The notes: generated by a model not told the origin, from the letters alone. A stretch of DNA of 64,000 nucleotides from Anopheles merus (GCF_017562075.2 NC_054082.1:39707942-39771941), one strand, 5' to 3'; shown: positions 1-13,400, counted from the stretch's first letter. A program made the numbers and translations.

Positions 1-1371
1 GAGCTGTTCCTGGTCCCTTGTAGCATGATTGAATGATGCTGAAGTCTGTACGAAGCTCCGGTTCTCACACGAGGAGAAGGTGCGTAGGGAAGGCATACTT
101 TACCGCAGCCAATCGAAGGGTGGAATTCCGCTTAGCGGATTGAAGGATTAACTCCATCCCGAAATGGTTTCTCCACGGCGAACTCTCGTTATCTTTCTTG
201 TTATGACCTGGTAACTCAATAGCGTAATACCCATCGCATCAGCGATTAGGATAAGAATAATGGATGAGGTTATGGGTGATGCACAGTTCTCTGTGAAAGA
301 TAGGCTTTTAGTATTTACATGTGGTATTTAATGGGTTGTCTTTTAGATTGGGTTCGAAGGTTTTCGAGCATTCTTATATGTAACGATTAAAAAAATTATT
401 TAAAAAACATGTAATAAGATATATTTTATGAAATTGTGCGATCAATAAAACATATTGAAGCAAAAAAAAATCACCATTACGCGCTTCAACGTCTTGATTG
501 CGTTTTGATTCTCATTAAACTTCAAATATTCAGTTCCAACTTCACACATGCAATTTCTCGTTCTCTTTCTCTCTCTCCCTTTAGCTCCCAAATGGAACGC
601 AGACTTAAGCGCACAAATCTATGGTCAAGAAAACACTTTACCATCCGATTCGAGCGGCTTACCACGGAAACCTCAAACCTCAAACTCTTTGTAAAACTTT
701 CCGCAATACCCTCTGCACACCCATCGTCCCGTTTCGGGATAGATGTCCCACTTCAATGGATTCCTAATTTGCACCCGTTTTCTATAGTCGCTCGGTATTG
801 AACGACACATCATCCGGTCCCGTGGTGGCATACGTATGGTACTTGCTGTCGTTTGCCCCAGCCATCACCACACACGGTCGCTTCTTCACTCCGTCGTCAG
901 CTGCGTATCCTCTCATGGAGCCCCATCCGCAACAGAGACGAGCAGAAAATTAGCATATAGATCAAGCGTCAAACGAAGCTGGTGGTAAATGCACTTCCGA
1001 TTCTCATTTTCTTCTTGTGCCGGATTTCCACGCGGTTACGAGCCGTTTGGGTTGTATGCCGGAATGAACGTGCACAAGGTTCAATGGGACCGTGGTGGTA
1101 AGAAATCGAACGAATTCAAAGCATCTGGGGAAGTGCAGCTCCAGAAGAAGGGAGAAGTGCTGCATCATGTGCTGAAATACTTTTTGTTTCCTTCCGGTTC
1201 AATCAAAAGCGTAAGCATGCTCTTCCATTGCGATCATTTCGATAGGCCATGCGTGGGACGTTTTGTGGTGTAATACTTCAAATTGAAATAGGGGTTTGTT
1301 TTTTTGGAGCCTTTAACAAAATGCATTTCGAATGTTCATTTCGTTTAGGGACTTTTAGAAGTATTTATGAG
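1..1371. other. intronic DNA, no gene seen
   Basis: This lies 3' of the cadherin exon at 5679-5884 in the direction of transcription, so it is inferred to be part of the next intron of that minus-strand gene. Reading the minus strand I found no continuation of the EC1 repeat. The plus-strand open frame at 436-801 has no recognisable domain, no flanking splice signals and a low-complexity composition, so I do not call it. Base composition is mixed to about 1280 and AT-rich beyond. Confidence 0.6.
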
Positions 1372-1373
1372 TA

Positions 1374-1398
1374 GGGTAAATGTACCAGTATTGGGCAG
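1374..1398 (+). repeat. left terminal inverted repeat
   Basis: 25 bp beginning GGGTAAATGTACCAGTATT. It is the inverted partner of 2460-2484 with two mismatches, and is preceded by the dinucleotide TA. Confidence 0.8.
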
Positions 1399-1571
1399 GT
1401 TAGTGCAGCAGTTTCACAAAAACTGTTCGTACTCTTACAATTTTTATTATTTTTTATGAAAGTGACGTTATTTTGAACGATAAACTATCGTATTATGTTG
1501 TGCTATTTTTTATTTGCCGTTTCAAATGCATTTTCTAGCGATCTTCATGAAAATGCAAATACTGTTTTTGT

Positions 1572-1627
1572 TCCTATTTTCGGCAGTTTGGTCCTATTTT
1601 CGGCAGGCTGTGCTCCTATTTTCGGCA
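1572..1627 (+). repeat. three spaced copies of TCCTATTTTCGGCA
   Basis: The 14-mer TCCTATTTTCGGCA occurs at 1572-1585, 1592-1605 and 1614-1627, with spacings of 20 and 22 bp, about two helical turns. Related motifs lie next to the right terminus (CCGAAAACAGG at 2447-2457) and in the termini themselves (ATTCGGCAG). In DNA transposons such subterminal arrays usually bind the transposase; that role is inferred here. Confidence 0.7.
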
Positions 1628-2459
1628 ACGCGAATACGGGTCGGTAAATATTTTAATTAATGCCAATAGGTAGACAAACATGCTTAAAACAATTTTACAC
1701 TCTCACTTTCCTAAGATTAGTGTTGAAAAGTACTTAAATTATTAATTTTATGCAGTCCATTTTGATCATTTTGCTTGCAATTTTTACAGTCACTTTGGCG
1801 TGAGTTTCAAACAAAGTAGGTATTAGAGAAATGAGACTGCCTGACGGCTGTTGAGTACGGCCCCGACTGACTCACAAAATTATTATTTTTCTCTCAAGTT
1901 ATTGGAATAGTTATAGTGAAATTGGTGATATTTGATACAAGAAATGTGGTTTTATATGTCGACATACGCATTGTAGTGTTCTGATCAAGTTATACATGAA
2001 TATTCAGCAAAATCAAAAGTGTGTTATTGTTTCAAGTTTTGGCAGGCGCCCACAGCAGTTATCTGTCAAAAATCAACATTTACCGTGTACGTATTTTCAG
2101 CGGTATTTAAAGTGAATAGTTACTTGTTTTTCGTGATTTTAAAATTCCTAGCGGGCTAGAATAACTGCTGCAGTCATAGAATCTTTTATAAAAAAAAACC
2201 GCACTTGCATCGTTTTAGTGCTCTGGTCCTTTTAATAATGAAACCTACCCAACTATTCGCTGACAGCAAATCTGCCGAAACATGTTGAACTCTGCACATT
2301 TTGTTTGATATTTTGAAAAATATGCAAGGAAATGATGTGAAACTTCGTATATGAATAACAAATGAGCATATCTCTATTTAAAAAATATATGTTGATACAA
2401 TTTTCAACGCACTTTTGCGTAATTACACGGTTTTTGTTACCCGGCCGAAAACAGGTACA

Positions 2460-2484
2460 CTGCCGAATACTGGTACAGTTACCC
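2460..2484 (-). repeat. right terminal inverted repeat
   Basis: Inverted partner of 1374-1398 (23 of 25 positions). It is followed by TA at 2485-2486. The adjacent 20 bp inward contain GGCCGAAAACAGGTACAC, a diverged copy of the internal repeat motif. Confidence 0.8.
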
Positions 2485-2486
2485 TA

Positions 2487-5400
2487 ATCCCTTTTCAATC
2501 GGTTGAACATTATCTAATTTTGTAACATTTTTCCAACACAATCTGAAATTAAATAGTAAACAACAATAGTACTAACGCAAATCTACCTGATAACATTTTG
2601 TGCACAACATGCCAATGACGAAGCCAACACCATTATAAAATGCAAATATCGACATTCAAAGACATTAAAATATCTTAAGCCTACTTCACTGGACCAGAGA
2701 TCATATTTCTCACAGCCCTCGTTATCTCATTTGACCCAAGAAGCTACCTTTTCCTCCAAACCTTCGTCTGTGTTTGTGTGGATGTTTGTACACCTGCTAC
2801 CACTTAGTGTGTCGTCTTATTGTGCATCCATTTCAATGCGTGCCTTTTGCACAAAGGTTCAGCTTACATTCCACTCTGAACAAACGCATACCTTAGCCGT
2901 GCTCAAAATTGTTCCAATTTACTATGAATATTTCATACGCAATTGTTTGTACTTCGCTCTAACGTTGGAACAGTCCAGTAATATGCATATTCCTTTAATT
3001 TCCATGTTGCCTACCAAAGCGGGCACGGACAAAATGCCTTCAGCGTTTAATGAAGATGCCGACGCCGGTCTGTGTCAGTCTGTGCTGTGTTTGTTTTGTG
3101 CAATGCTGCAGCTACTGGAGCGTACCGCGTGTGACAGCACCCGGCTGTGCACCATGGCAACCAAGCATCACCGACACCAGTCGTGCCCTACCTAAACGTC
3201 CGAGACACCAGTAAACAAGACGTTCGACACACCGGTGGCCGTTGGGTGTTCGGCTGGATGGGATTTCCCAGAACTGCACAGCGCAAAGGGAGCTGTGCAC
3301 AATGTGACCCCGGTCAGCGATTAGCAAACATTCCTGGAAAGTGTTCATTACCGAGCCAGGCGAGGCGGCGTAACTGAACGGCAACGGTGAGTACAGGGGG
3401 GTTAGTTACAGCACGTGTACTGACATTTTACATCAAATGCCGCTTTACTTACGGCAAGATGAAAAGCAAATGTTTTCCGAGAAGATCTACTTTGAATCTA
3501 ATTGAGAATTATGCATGACTTTCATTGTTGCGCGGTGGTGTGTTGATATGCTTGACGGCTAACCTGCACCGCGAGTGCCATCAGGCAGCCATCGACCCCT
3601 CGGGCAAAGAAAAGGAAAGGACAATTATTTCGCCCGACCGTGTGATGGTGGATATAAAGTGCTTTACGATCTTCAAACGAACGAAGCACAAGCGCACAAG
3701 GAGAGCGAGAGAAAAAAGTCGCATGCCTCCACACGCCTAAATCCGATTTGATCGCTCAATAGCCGTGCTCGGTCGAGGGTCCCCGTATTTAGCAGGCGAA
3801 GCGGCTTACGTACGGCTGAACGCGCGAACGGTGCGCGGTAAACGGAACGCATGCGGTAAAGCTTCCATAAGGATTACATTTTATTGTCAATCTGATAGCT
3901 CTTATCGCCTGCCATTCCTGCCAACCGGCACCAAAGGGAGGGAAAGCCGAAAGCTTACCGATGCGTTTGAGGTCGGGAGAAGGGGTCTGCGGCTCCCGCT
4001 CGAAGCGTAATTAATGAACCATTTTGAATTCATAAAATAACCTACGGCCAATTCAATGCCAAACGTCTGGCATTGGCTCGCCCTTTTGTAACGCATTCGC
4101 TCTGTGTGTGAGCGTGTTTGGCGGTGCTCTAAAAGCCATCCGAGACCAGTACAGAGGGTGAGATCTTCCTGTGTTGTTCCGTTTGCAAAATGGCACCAGT
4201 GTTACCGGGCGCTAAAGAGAGAAAAGCTTCGGAAGGATTCGTTCCACTCAACAGGGCACAATTGAATCGTAAATTACGGTCCCCCCTTCCCACTGCGTTC
4301 GGTTGGCTGTGCGGCAAAGTCTTTCATGCTCGGGGCTCGTTTACCGAGGAGCCCCCATTATTTCCAAACCGACGGCCGTCGGAATCCGGCCAGGCATCGT
4401 CGTTTGAGATTTTCTCGCACAGTCACATTTCTTACGCCCATTCTTGCCCATGCCGGGCTGTTGCTCTTTGCCAGGTCAGATTCTTCTGCCTCGGATATGC
4501 CGCAAGGTTCCCGGGCTAACACACATCAACACCGGATGCGTAAGCCTATATGCCTGTGCCCTAGGTATGTTGACGCAACAATACCGGAAGAACGTAAAAC
4601 TTCCTAGCTGGAAGAGAGGGAATATTTCCGCTCCTTTCCTGTCCTTCTCTTACCCGTTTGCATCGAATGTGGTTTCGGAAGATATTACTTCGCTTCTCCC
4701 TGGGACTGCAGCTCGGGCTGAAACCCTTTCAATTGTTTTTGTGCGCGTGTGTGACCACTCAAGCATGCAGTACATTCGTTTCCATAATATAATTACCATT
4801 ATTATTGTTATCTCACCGTCCGTCTTATAGGCGAATGAGCTTTTACCGTAGATTTTCGCCGAGAATGTTTTTAGGAACGTAGCTCCGAAACGGGTTCGAA
4901 GGAAAAGGAAAAATCCCTTTTGTGAAAATTTAAGCTTATTAACTTTGTTAAGTAGGATGATACAGAGATTTTCGTTCACATTCAATGCTAAATATGTGTT
5001 CCACACAAATTTAACATTCGCTTAGTTTTGTCTACCTTTTGTACAACACACCAATCAACGACAATGCACTGTAATGTATGCGGCATTAATCTTCACCATT
5101 GTGTGTTGTTTACAGCCCGAACATAATTGATCACTCTTCAATGCTTCATGCATTCTCCAGCTAGTTGTTAGAGAGCAAAATTTAACCACTGCTGCGCTTA
5201 TCACAGCCGACAGGCAACAATGGAAGCGATTCTCTAGAATTTATCACGTATATGATCCCCGGCAAGCTCAACCACTCATATCGTTACCATGCCACCTAGC
5301 GCAGCAATGTGCGTGTGTGGCTGGACATATGTTTGCATCATTTTCACCATCACGGGGAACGGTTGCGGCCCAAGGGTAATAATTCCTACCCAGTCAGTGT

Positions 5401-5678
5401 GCACTGAGTACGCGCACGGTCTGGGGTGGGTTGGAAATCGTGCAAGATTTATGTCGTTTGCCATTAGCTAACCTACGTCGGTGTCATCTTTGCCGCCGGT
5501 ATCCTTACGGTGAAGCAGCAGTAGTTTCGAGGAAAGCCAAACCATTCCCGTTCTAGTCTCTTTGCTTCGCTGGCTTTCATACACGTAATGCAATTGCACT
5601 TCAAACCACCTGTCCGTCCCTGTCCCTGTGTTAGCCGATCGGTGTATAACTATGATGCGCGGTCCGGCCCGTACTTAC
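2487..5678. other. intron downstream of the EC1 exon, no gene seen
   Basis: On the minus strand this begins with the GTAAGTAC donor of the cadherin exon and contains no recognisable further cadherin exon: no DANDxxP linker and no second EC repeat in any minus frame. Several frames of 60-154 codons are open on both strands (for example 2731-3195 plus) but lack domains. A GGTGAGT-type donor is present on the plus strand near 3384, with no convincing exon before it. The intron therefore exceeds 5.6 kb and its acceptor is outside the window. Confidence 0.6.
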
Positions 5679-5884
5679 CTCGCGATCGAGCTCCTTGATC
5701 ACCTGCACGTCGCCCGAGATTGGATCGGCGATGAAGTTATCTGAGCCGATCAAACCGAACGAAACGTTACCGCCCTCCGGGTCGTAGCCTTCGAGCTTGT
5801 ACACCACCGCCCCGACCGGCGTCCGCTCGGAAAGGGCGAGATTGTTCATATCCTGCGTGAAAACCGGTGGCAAGTTGCAGTGAC
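5679..5884 (-). CDS. cadherin, coding exon 2 (start of first EC repeat), partial gene
   Basis: A 206-bp internal exon. The acceptor is CGCTTAG with a CT-rich tract before it (complement of 5885-5921), and the donor is GAG followed by GTAAGTAC. It contributes two bases of a split codon plus 68 codons. The peptide starts HCNLPPVFTQDMNN and carries the hallmarks of an extracellular cadherin repeat: the LSERTPVGAVVYKLEG strand, a DPEG calcium-site turn, and ISGDVQVIKELDRE, whose LDRE is the canonical EC motif. Being preceded only by a signal peptide, it is the first repeat (EC1). Such proteins are type I membrane adhesion or cell-surface proteins. The DPEG wording resembles CDHR1-like cadherins and insect Cad74A/Cad86C/Cad87A-type genes, but I cannot choose an orthologue from 68 residues. 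The remaining exons lie left of the window. Confidence 0.95.
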
Positions 5885-5921
5885 CTAAGCGACGAGAGAG
5901 GGAGAGAGAGAGAGGAAGAGA
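5885..5921 (-). other. acceptor and pyrimidine tract of cadherin exon 2
   Basis: On the minus strand this reads as an almost uninterrupted CT-rich run ending CGTCGCTTAG at the exon border. It is a strong 3' splice site and fixes the exon start at 5884. Confidence 0.85.
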
Positions 5922-8161
5922 ACCAAAGATGAGAAAGTGTGTTATTGATGAAATGGGAGGAATTAACACGTGTTTTATACATCCCATTTTGTTTTTAAAC
6001 GATTTATAGCCCGATGAAGAAGGTGGGCGAACTTTCTTTCACTGTCATAACTCATTCGTCCAGATAATGCCTGCCAAATGGGTTTGCGTTAATCGGAAAA
6101 GCCATTACAGACATTAGAGCGAAAAGACAACCCAGCACAGGCTGGTAGGTGCTGGAAAGAAAGATTTATTAACTGCTCCTTCTAGACAGAGCAAAGCATG
6201 GGGGAAGACTCGTTTCTTAAATAAGAGGTGAACAAACAAAAAAGTACTCTATGAATTCGGTAAACTCATCTAACGGACTAGGTACACAAGGGGCCACGCG
6301 CGCTTTTTTTTGTCCACATTTTTTATCACTCTCTCCCTGTACAAAGTGCTTTTTCATCATTAGGGCATGCTCATATGTGAGCAAAACAATTTTACTTCAT
6401 TTTTACGCTGATGTGAAAATAACCGCAACGTTCGCTCGCTTCATCTTCATCGGCTTGTAATGGGAAAATAAATTGAAAAACTAAAACTTTTATGCAGAAA
6501 ATTGTTACACCAGCGTTACGGCAGCTGAAATGGTTTCTCTCGTCGCTAGAGAGGATAGGGGACAGCCGGGACAGTCCGACGCCCATAATGCGACAAGCAG
6601 CAAACGGCGTAAGTGTGTATGTGTGAGTGCTGTACACGTCACCAACAACAGAACTTGCCACGGACCAGCAGCTTGTTCACAGATGCCGAGCGGTGGAATG
6701 CAAAGTTGTGTGTTTCAGTTCGCAACGTGTTGAGTTCGCGCGAAAGCGACACCACGGAGGGTAAGAAGAAGAGAGAAAAAATTACACGAAACTAGTGATT
6801 CGCTTGCCCCATGTCTCACCACGCCACCAGATCCGGCGAGCGAAATGTTTTTATTATGGCAATTTTCGTCCAGATGCTCCACGCCGTTTGGTGAAGTTTG
6901 GCGTGCTCTTCGTTTCAGCATTCGCATTCCAGATAAACCACGAGTGCAGCGTTAAGATGGTGCTCGCTCCACTGCAGATACCGGGACGCTGGCTGGGTCT
7001 TAGATCTCGAGAGAAAAACCAACATCATCGGGACCACAGCAAACTACTGAAACGCTTTGGGGACGGTCTGCAGCACACCGCACGGGTCCGTTTGCTCCCA
7101 CAAGCGGAAAAGGTTGAATGTCTGATTCGTCCCACCCCACTGTTCCTGCAAAGGTTGCAAGAAAAACCATTTCCGTATCAAAGCGTTAGATACCACTGTA
7201 AGGAGAAACTTTTGCCCAAGGTCTTCTGCATGGTAAGTTTTTCATCTTATCCAACCGGAAAAGCTATCCTTCGAGAAGCTGGTTGACCATGGGACCGATG
7301 ATTGGACCGAGTCAAAAGGTAGCCAAGGTCGTACAGTAGGTGGGCGTGAGCGTTCATTAGAATGAAGCCGGTCCGACCGAACCTCCATCGAACTCGGTCG
7401 TTAGTGCCAGCAGCCATAATTTTGCATTGCTCGGCACAGACCACAACGTGCTTCTCTGCTTCTCGCTCGTTGGTATGCCGAGCTTCCTGGTCGAAAGGTG
7501 TAGAAACATGAACCCTGGTGAATGGATGGTTTGTGCGATCGTTGCAAAAAGCAATGTTGTGCTTCGCTGTCACGATTGATAACATGTCCTGTAAGGCTAT
7601 TACTTGCTGCTCGCTACTGCTACAAAGTAGCTTCCTTTGGACGTTCGATTTTCCGAGAACTGTTTCATCGATGTGAAGGTAGCTTTTGGGGTAGTTTATG
7701 GAATGGGCCCAGGATGTTCCGTTCGTACGCAAACAAGCAGACTACAGTTGAGAACGATGTTGTCTTTCATCCATAAAAAACGCGATTGGATGCGTTGCAT
7801 ACATTCTTGTGATGTACAATAAAATTCACATTGAGTGCGATAAAGCTTTGAAGAAAAAGGCAAGCCCCAACGAACATTTATTAAACATATATAAGGGCTT
7901 TGTTCACTTCCCAGATTAATATTATACAAAAACATGCCTTTGAACTGGCAATCAAATACATCAAATACATTTTTGTGATTAGATTTTTCAATGTGTACCC
8001 CTAATCCAAAATATTGTACCTAAATGATATTCCACGACATCTTACTCACTAACCTATGCAAAAGGCCAAAATACTGTACTTGCATCAAATAAATAAAAGA
8101 GGCTATATAGTAAGAAAACGAATGGGATATTTATTTGTTTAACACTTGCATACACTTCCAA

Positions 8162-8212
8162 ATTTAGTATTTACATGAGAACTTTTTAAACGTTCTCATG
8201 TAAATACTAAAT
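8162..8212. repeat. perfect 21-bp inverted repeat with 9-nt loop
   Basis: Arms 8162-8182 and 8192-8212 are exact reverse complements (the arm contains TTTACATGAGAAC) and are separated by TTTTTAAAC. The pairing does not extend outward. It lies in AT-rich intron DNA and could extrude as a cruciform, or fold as a hairpin in the intron RNA. It is shorter than a usual miRNA precursor. Confidence 0.9.
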
Positions 8213-10425
8213 GGATAAAATTTTTGAAATTATATTTGCCGTTTCATGACAATATTCGTATGTAGAAATCAACCAAATAATTATATTATCACACTTGTCT
8301 TTCAAGGATTTAATTATTTCCTTATAAGTGAGTTAGTAACTAAGCAAGTAAATACACAAAGTATAGTTCTATTTACTTTCCACAAAAACCAAGCACACTC
8401 TAGCATTATCCGGTAACAAATCCATTGAATGTGTGAATTTCCTTACATCAGTATAATTGGTAACTCTGATCAATGTGAGAACGTAAGACAGGCATTTTGC
8501 AACTACAGCAATTGATTACTCCTTCGAGAGATGGAAATGTTTAACAAATCCAGCCCAACACGCTCTAAAACTTCCAAGTAACAAATAAAAATTCATTGCT
8601 GAGACGCAAAAACTATACATATTAGCCAGGACTATGTGAGAATACTACACACAAAAAACAGCACAGCTGAAAGAGAGATTGCTGGACACCCTATTTAACT
8701 TTTCATCAGTCCAAAAAAAATAGTCTGATCCAGGAACGTTAAAAGTAACATTTTGATAAAAGAATGAGAAAAGGTCTAAAAATACCCTTCCGTTTCAGGA
8801 GTAGGTGTGCTGTTGTAGAACCTTTGTGATCCCTTCTGTTGATTGAAAATTTAACAAGAAATAATGAGCACGCTTCATCATGTCGACATCAGATCGAGCA
8901 ACAACAACAACAAAAAAAACAACATTTACAATAGGCCTTTTGGGAGAATTGAGTGGAAATGATTTGCTGGAAAGAGATTCTCTGTCATTAGGAGCTTAAA
9001 TCTCTTACATGCAGCTCAATGATGGAGAAACTTTTATAAACAATTCTATAATTTTCATGTGGACAATTTTACCTTGCCTCTACTCGGTGAGATATGTGTC
9101 ATTGGAGCTTAACAAAGTATCACGAAACATCCTCTACCATAATATCCATCGGCTGGAAAGCGTTCGTGGTGTTGTAGTTTATTTATTACCTAGCCTCCAG
9201 CCTCCATTGCCATCGATTGGTTGTTTGTTTTTCCGGTAAAGAAGAGAAATGTGACCATTATCCATGCCTTCGTATGTTTGTTTACATCCATCCGAACCGT
9301 TGCCAGAAACGCATGGATACAACTACCATATTTATTCCTCCCAAGATTCAATACCACCTTCTCCCAGGGATGAAACGTTCAGTACACACACACACATACA
9401 CGTGCACATATCAGTACGTTTAACCTGACAAAAGCTCTACCTTACCGAAAAGGAAGAACGGAAAACGACCTGAAACACCGCAAGGTCGACGGACGGTACG
9501 GCGTGCGGTAGGAGAAGAAATAAAATAAAAATAAATGTGGTTTGAAATCACTAGAATGTAGCGCGACCCTTACGATCCTTCCGCCCAGCTTGTTTTCAGT
9601 TATTTCCATATAGATTCCCAACCCTGCCCTTCTCCATCGGATCGTGTGCATAGCGCGACGTGAGACTCACGCTGGAATTCGACCCTTCACTTTCAACGAT
9701 TGAACGAACGAAAGAAACCCCGAGCCAGTGTTTCCCTGGAGGTTGGTGTCGTTTGCGAACGCCCGCAGCATACACTCAACCAACCAGCTGCAAAAAAGAA
9801 ACTAGTGTGGGTTCCATTCTTTGGCAAATGGTAAGGAAAACCCAAACGGGAATGCCGGTACACACATACACAAAAAAACGGTACCGTTTTGGTGTGGCGA
9901 TGTGCACTGATTGTGTGCTCGATAGGAGGCCCACATTACGATAAGACGCCTGGCGGCAAGGTTAGTTCGGTGCCAATTATTATTATCGTATTATTATTAC
10001 CTTATATGGCTCCGGTGTGGAAATTGGCTAGGGCAAAAGCGCCGAGACGAATGGTGAGGGGAAGGAGAGAGACCAAACAAAAAGTGTGGCCTAAGAAAAT
10101 CATCTCTATACGGCGCTCCTGTACGAGGTGCTACCCAGGCGAAGCATGAAGCCGCTGCTGCTGCCGACGATGATGATGATGCTGATGATGACGATAATGT
10201 CGAAAAGTGAGGCCAAAAACATATGAATGGCACAGGCATCCCGATGTACCGATTGGGGCAAACAGCACCCCTGTACCGTCTAGTCCGAGCCGGGAAGGGA
10301 AGGAATTAATTTCAGCCAAATTATGACAGATGGTTATTGCAGTTTTGGCTTCCGTTCGAGCAGTAGCGCCTTCGTAAACACCAACCCAGCGTGGGGTTGA
10401 GGCTTCAAGCTCTGTGTGCCTTCCG

Positions 10426-10428
<3 letters not shown>

Positions 10429-10488
<60 letters not shown>
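10429..10488 (+). repeat. (GT)30 microsatellite
   Basis: About 60 bp of uninterrupted GT in the cadherin intron. Open frames crossing it are artefacts of the repeat. Confidence 0.98.
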
Positions 10489-10491
<3 letters not shown>

Positions 10492-13400
10492 CTCCGTTGT
10501 ATATTTTCTTCTTCATTCTTTTGTTTCTCCCTCCTCTTTCTTTGACTGCCACGTGGCCGAGGCAATTGGAATTTGATTTACACGACCTCCGCACCCAGCG
10601 TCCACGCTTGAAACCATATGCGAAGAGGTGTAACTCTGGAAGCAAGGTTTAGAATTGTGAAAAACTTCGTTGTGGATACGGTACAAAAAAAACGTGCATA
10701 AACACACACACATCCGCTGTAAAGTGGCAGCGTGGGATCAAACAAGGGTAAAAACAATGTTCAATTTGTATGTGACACGTGCACACGCCATGCTCAGCCC
10801 ACTCTTTGCGCGAGCGACATAACGATATTAGCATCGGTTTGCGCGAAACGCACTGGAGCGGTGTGGTAATGTGATAAAAATTGGGTGTAACTTTGGAGTC
10901 GTTATAGGCCATAAACGGCAGCTGCTCATGGTTGTGCAGTTTAATGAAAGCGTCGTTTGTGCAGAAAAAAAAAATGCCAGCGCAAACACACCGAGACACA
11001 CATACAAGCAATATACCACACACGACTGTGCCGTGCCGACAAATCTGTGCCGACAAATCTAACACGTGCTGCACAGGGAATGAATGAGAAAATAGGGCTA
11101 CGCAGCATGTTGAACATCGTGTGATAAACGGAAGCCTTATCTCACCGAAAGACACATAATATTCTCGTGTTTCAATCTTCACTTTCCTTCCTCACCCCGG
11201 TCGGCTGCTGTCCTTTCATGGCACATTAATTTGATTCTTGCACATAGCCGGCGGTAACATTCGGTACAGATTGGACGCGGAAAAAAGCACACACAAAAAC
11301 GACACACATACACACGGTCACATTTATGGCAGACGCGCGGAAGACTCATTGCCGAAATCAATTCACAGTGCCGGCGAGCGAGATGAGACTGGAGTGAACC
11401 GAGAACCGACGGGCTGAGGATCATAAATCTTTTACTCATCGGTTAGCTCCTCGGGGTTCCGTGCCGGGTCTAATGTTTGCGTGCGGCGTTTGCATTCATC
11501 CGGTGGCCAATGATTCGTTCCTTTCGATCACCTTGGGAAGTATGCGGTAGCGCAAAACAGCATCCAGGTAGGACCGATCGGCTCCAGCTTCGCACCACCG
11601 CAGTCGTCGCGGTACGTCGATTTTTCCACTGGCTTAACTCACTGGCATGAATCAATCCAAAATGAAACGAGCGGGTGGACGTAAAGCCTACGGTACGTGC
11701 TCCGTCCCCTGCCGTATGATTGAGCGCAAGCCGTGCTAATGGGAAGCCACGGGCTGAGCCACTAAATCAGAGCCGAGCTCATTTGTAAATGTCGCAACCG
11801 TTTCCACGAACCATCCTTTTGCCAATGTAAGTCCGTGTAACTATTGCCATTTATATCATACTACTTTTTCTGCACGTGGAGCAAGCGCGTACGATGCGGA
11901 AAGTGAACACTAAGCGTACAGTAAAAGCGGTCGTTAAGCTGTGCTTTCTAAGGCAACTTTATGCAAGTTTATTTTTATGTTTTGCAACAAACCATAAAAA
12001 ACCAACATACAAAGTTGATTCTTGCGCAGTATAAGCGTTGCAGATTCAGCATTGCATCCTATGAATCGAGATATCACCATATTCGTGGCATTGCTTAAGA
12101 ATGCTTTGTAAAAGTGTCGCTCGGTTTCGAGATATTGTGTGAAACCCTCTAAGAGCATTACTACATAATAATAATAATAATATCGTTAATATTAATTTAA
12201 TTTCATTTGTGAATTATTTAGTTGCCATAATCGATTGGTAATCTGTTTTTTGATGATATCACTCAAATTGATAGGGGTATCATTCAATTTTAAATGTTGA
12301 ATTGTAGCAATTGTTGAATGGTATGTGGGAAGAATAAGGATTATTGTAACAATTCCATTCCCTCCATCAAATATCAAACAATTACCCGTCATGAATTGTT
12401 TAAAATGAAAATTTGACATCCTGTTAATATGAATTGTGCCAGAAATACACAATTTTATCTTACTATAGTATTAGATTAACCACTAAACCTAATGGTTACT
12501 ACTGAGAACATATTTCATCAATAATTCTCATTATCAAACAAATGAGTGGCAATCATCTCCATTTGATGTTTGCAGCATAAGAAAGATAATTGTAAGTATT
12601 TTTGTTTACTTTTCTATTTCGGAATACTTTTGTTTGGCAATCGCAATTATTAAATAACAGTAGATACTTGTTTACCTGATTCTAAGCAAAACGAATTCGT
12701 TTTGCAAAAGACTTCGTTAAATTGTAAAAAAAATTTAACATTTATGTTTTTTATAAGGAATTGAAAAAATCAATATATACAGATAATTATTGAGTTTGAA
12801 GTTAGATACATACATTCATACTTTTAGAATAACGGAATTGATTTTTTGTATTGTCAAGGCAATCATAACATTAATTGTCTCGTGAATCTTTGATAGTGAT
12901 GACGAAAACTAAAGATTTTTCACAAATTGAAAACCAGCTCAAGCTTCGCGAGCAATAAAACCTCCTTAAATATTCTACCATATCGCAAGAAGCTCACGAG
13001 AACCAACAGCAGCAATGGCACATCACATTGAAAGCCTATTAATTGGTTATGTGCTTGGATTGTTGCGAGAAAAGCATTTCTGCCGGCAGGAATGCAGACA
13101 ATAAATCATACCCCCAGCACAGCCATCCAGATAATCGTTTTGTTCGTCGCGCAGTACGAAGCGAATAATGTACGAACGAAATTATTAATTTCATTCCATT
13201 CTGTCATCCCGACACTGCACCAGAGCAGCCTCGATCCTGCTCTCACACTCGTGCTACTTGCTTGCTTGCTTGCCGATCCCGTCTACGGTCGCGAAAGCAT
13301 CGTACTTCTATTACCGAAACGGTTGGTACAGCATTTCTGCCACCTCTTCTCTGTGCAACATCTCGCCAAATGGACGAAAGTGCAAAAACTCCCATCACAA

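Larger units (their letters stand above)
1374..2484. mobile_element. non-autonomous TIR transposon, 1.11 kb, TA target site
   Basis: The ends are 25-bp terminal inverted repeats (1374-1398 and 2460-2484) that match at 23 of 25 positions; both begin GGGTAA and contain TGTACCAGTATT. The element is flanked directly by TA on each side (1372-1373 and 2485-2486), the target duplication of Tc1/mariner/IS630-type elements; two bases is also easily a coincidence. The interior is AT-rich, has no open frame long enough for a transposase, and carries subterminal copies of a TATTTTCGGCA-like motif related to the termini. I therefore read it as a deletion derivative or MITE mobilised in trans. The autonomous family is not identifiable from the sequence. 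It sits inside an intron of the cadherin gene. Confidence 0.75.

Noticed and set aside
345..4900. GGGTTCGAAGG strings resembling a tRNA B box (about 349 and 4890)
   Set aside because: No A box at the proper distance and no cloverleaf could be drawn on either strand.
9387..9412. Short CA/TA repeat and other minor microsatellites
   Set aside because: Too short or interrupted to annotate individually.
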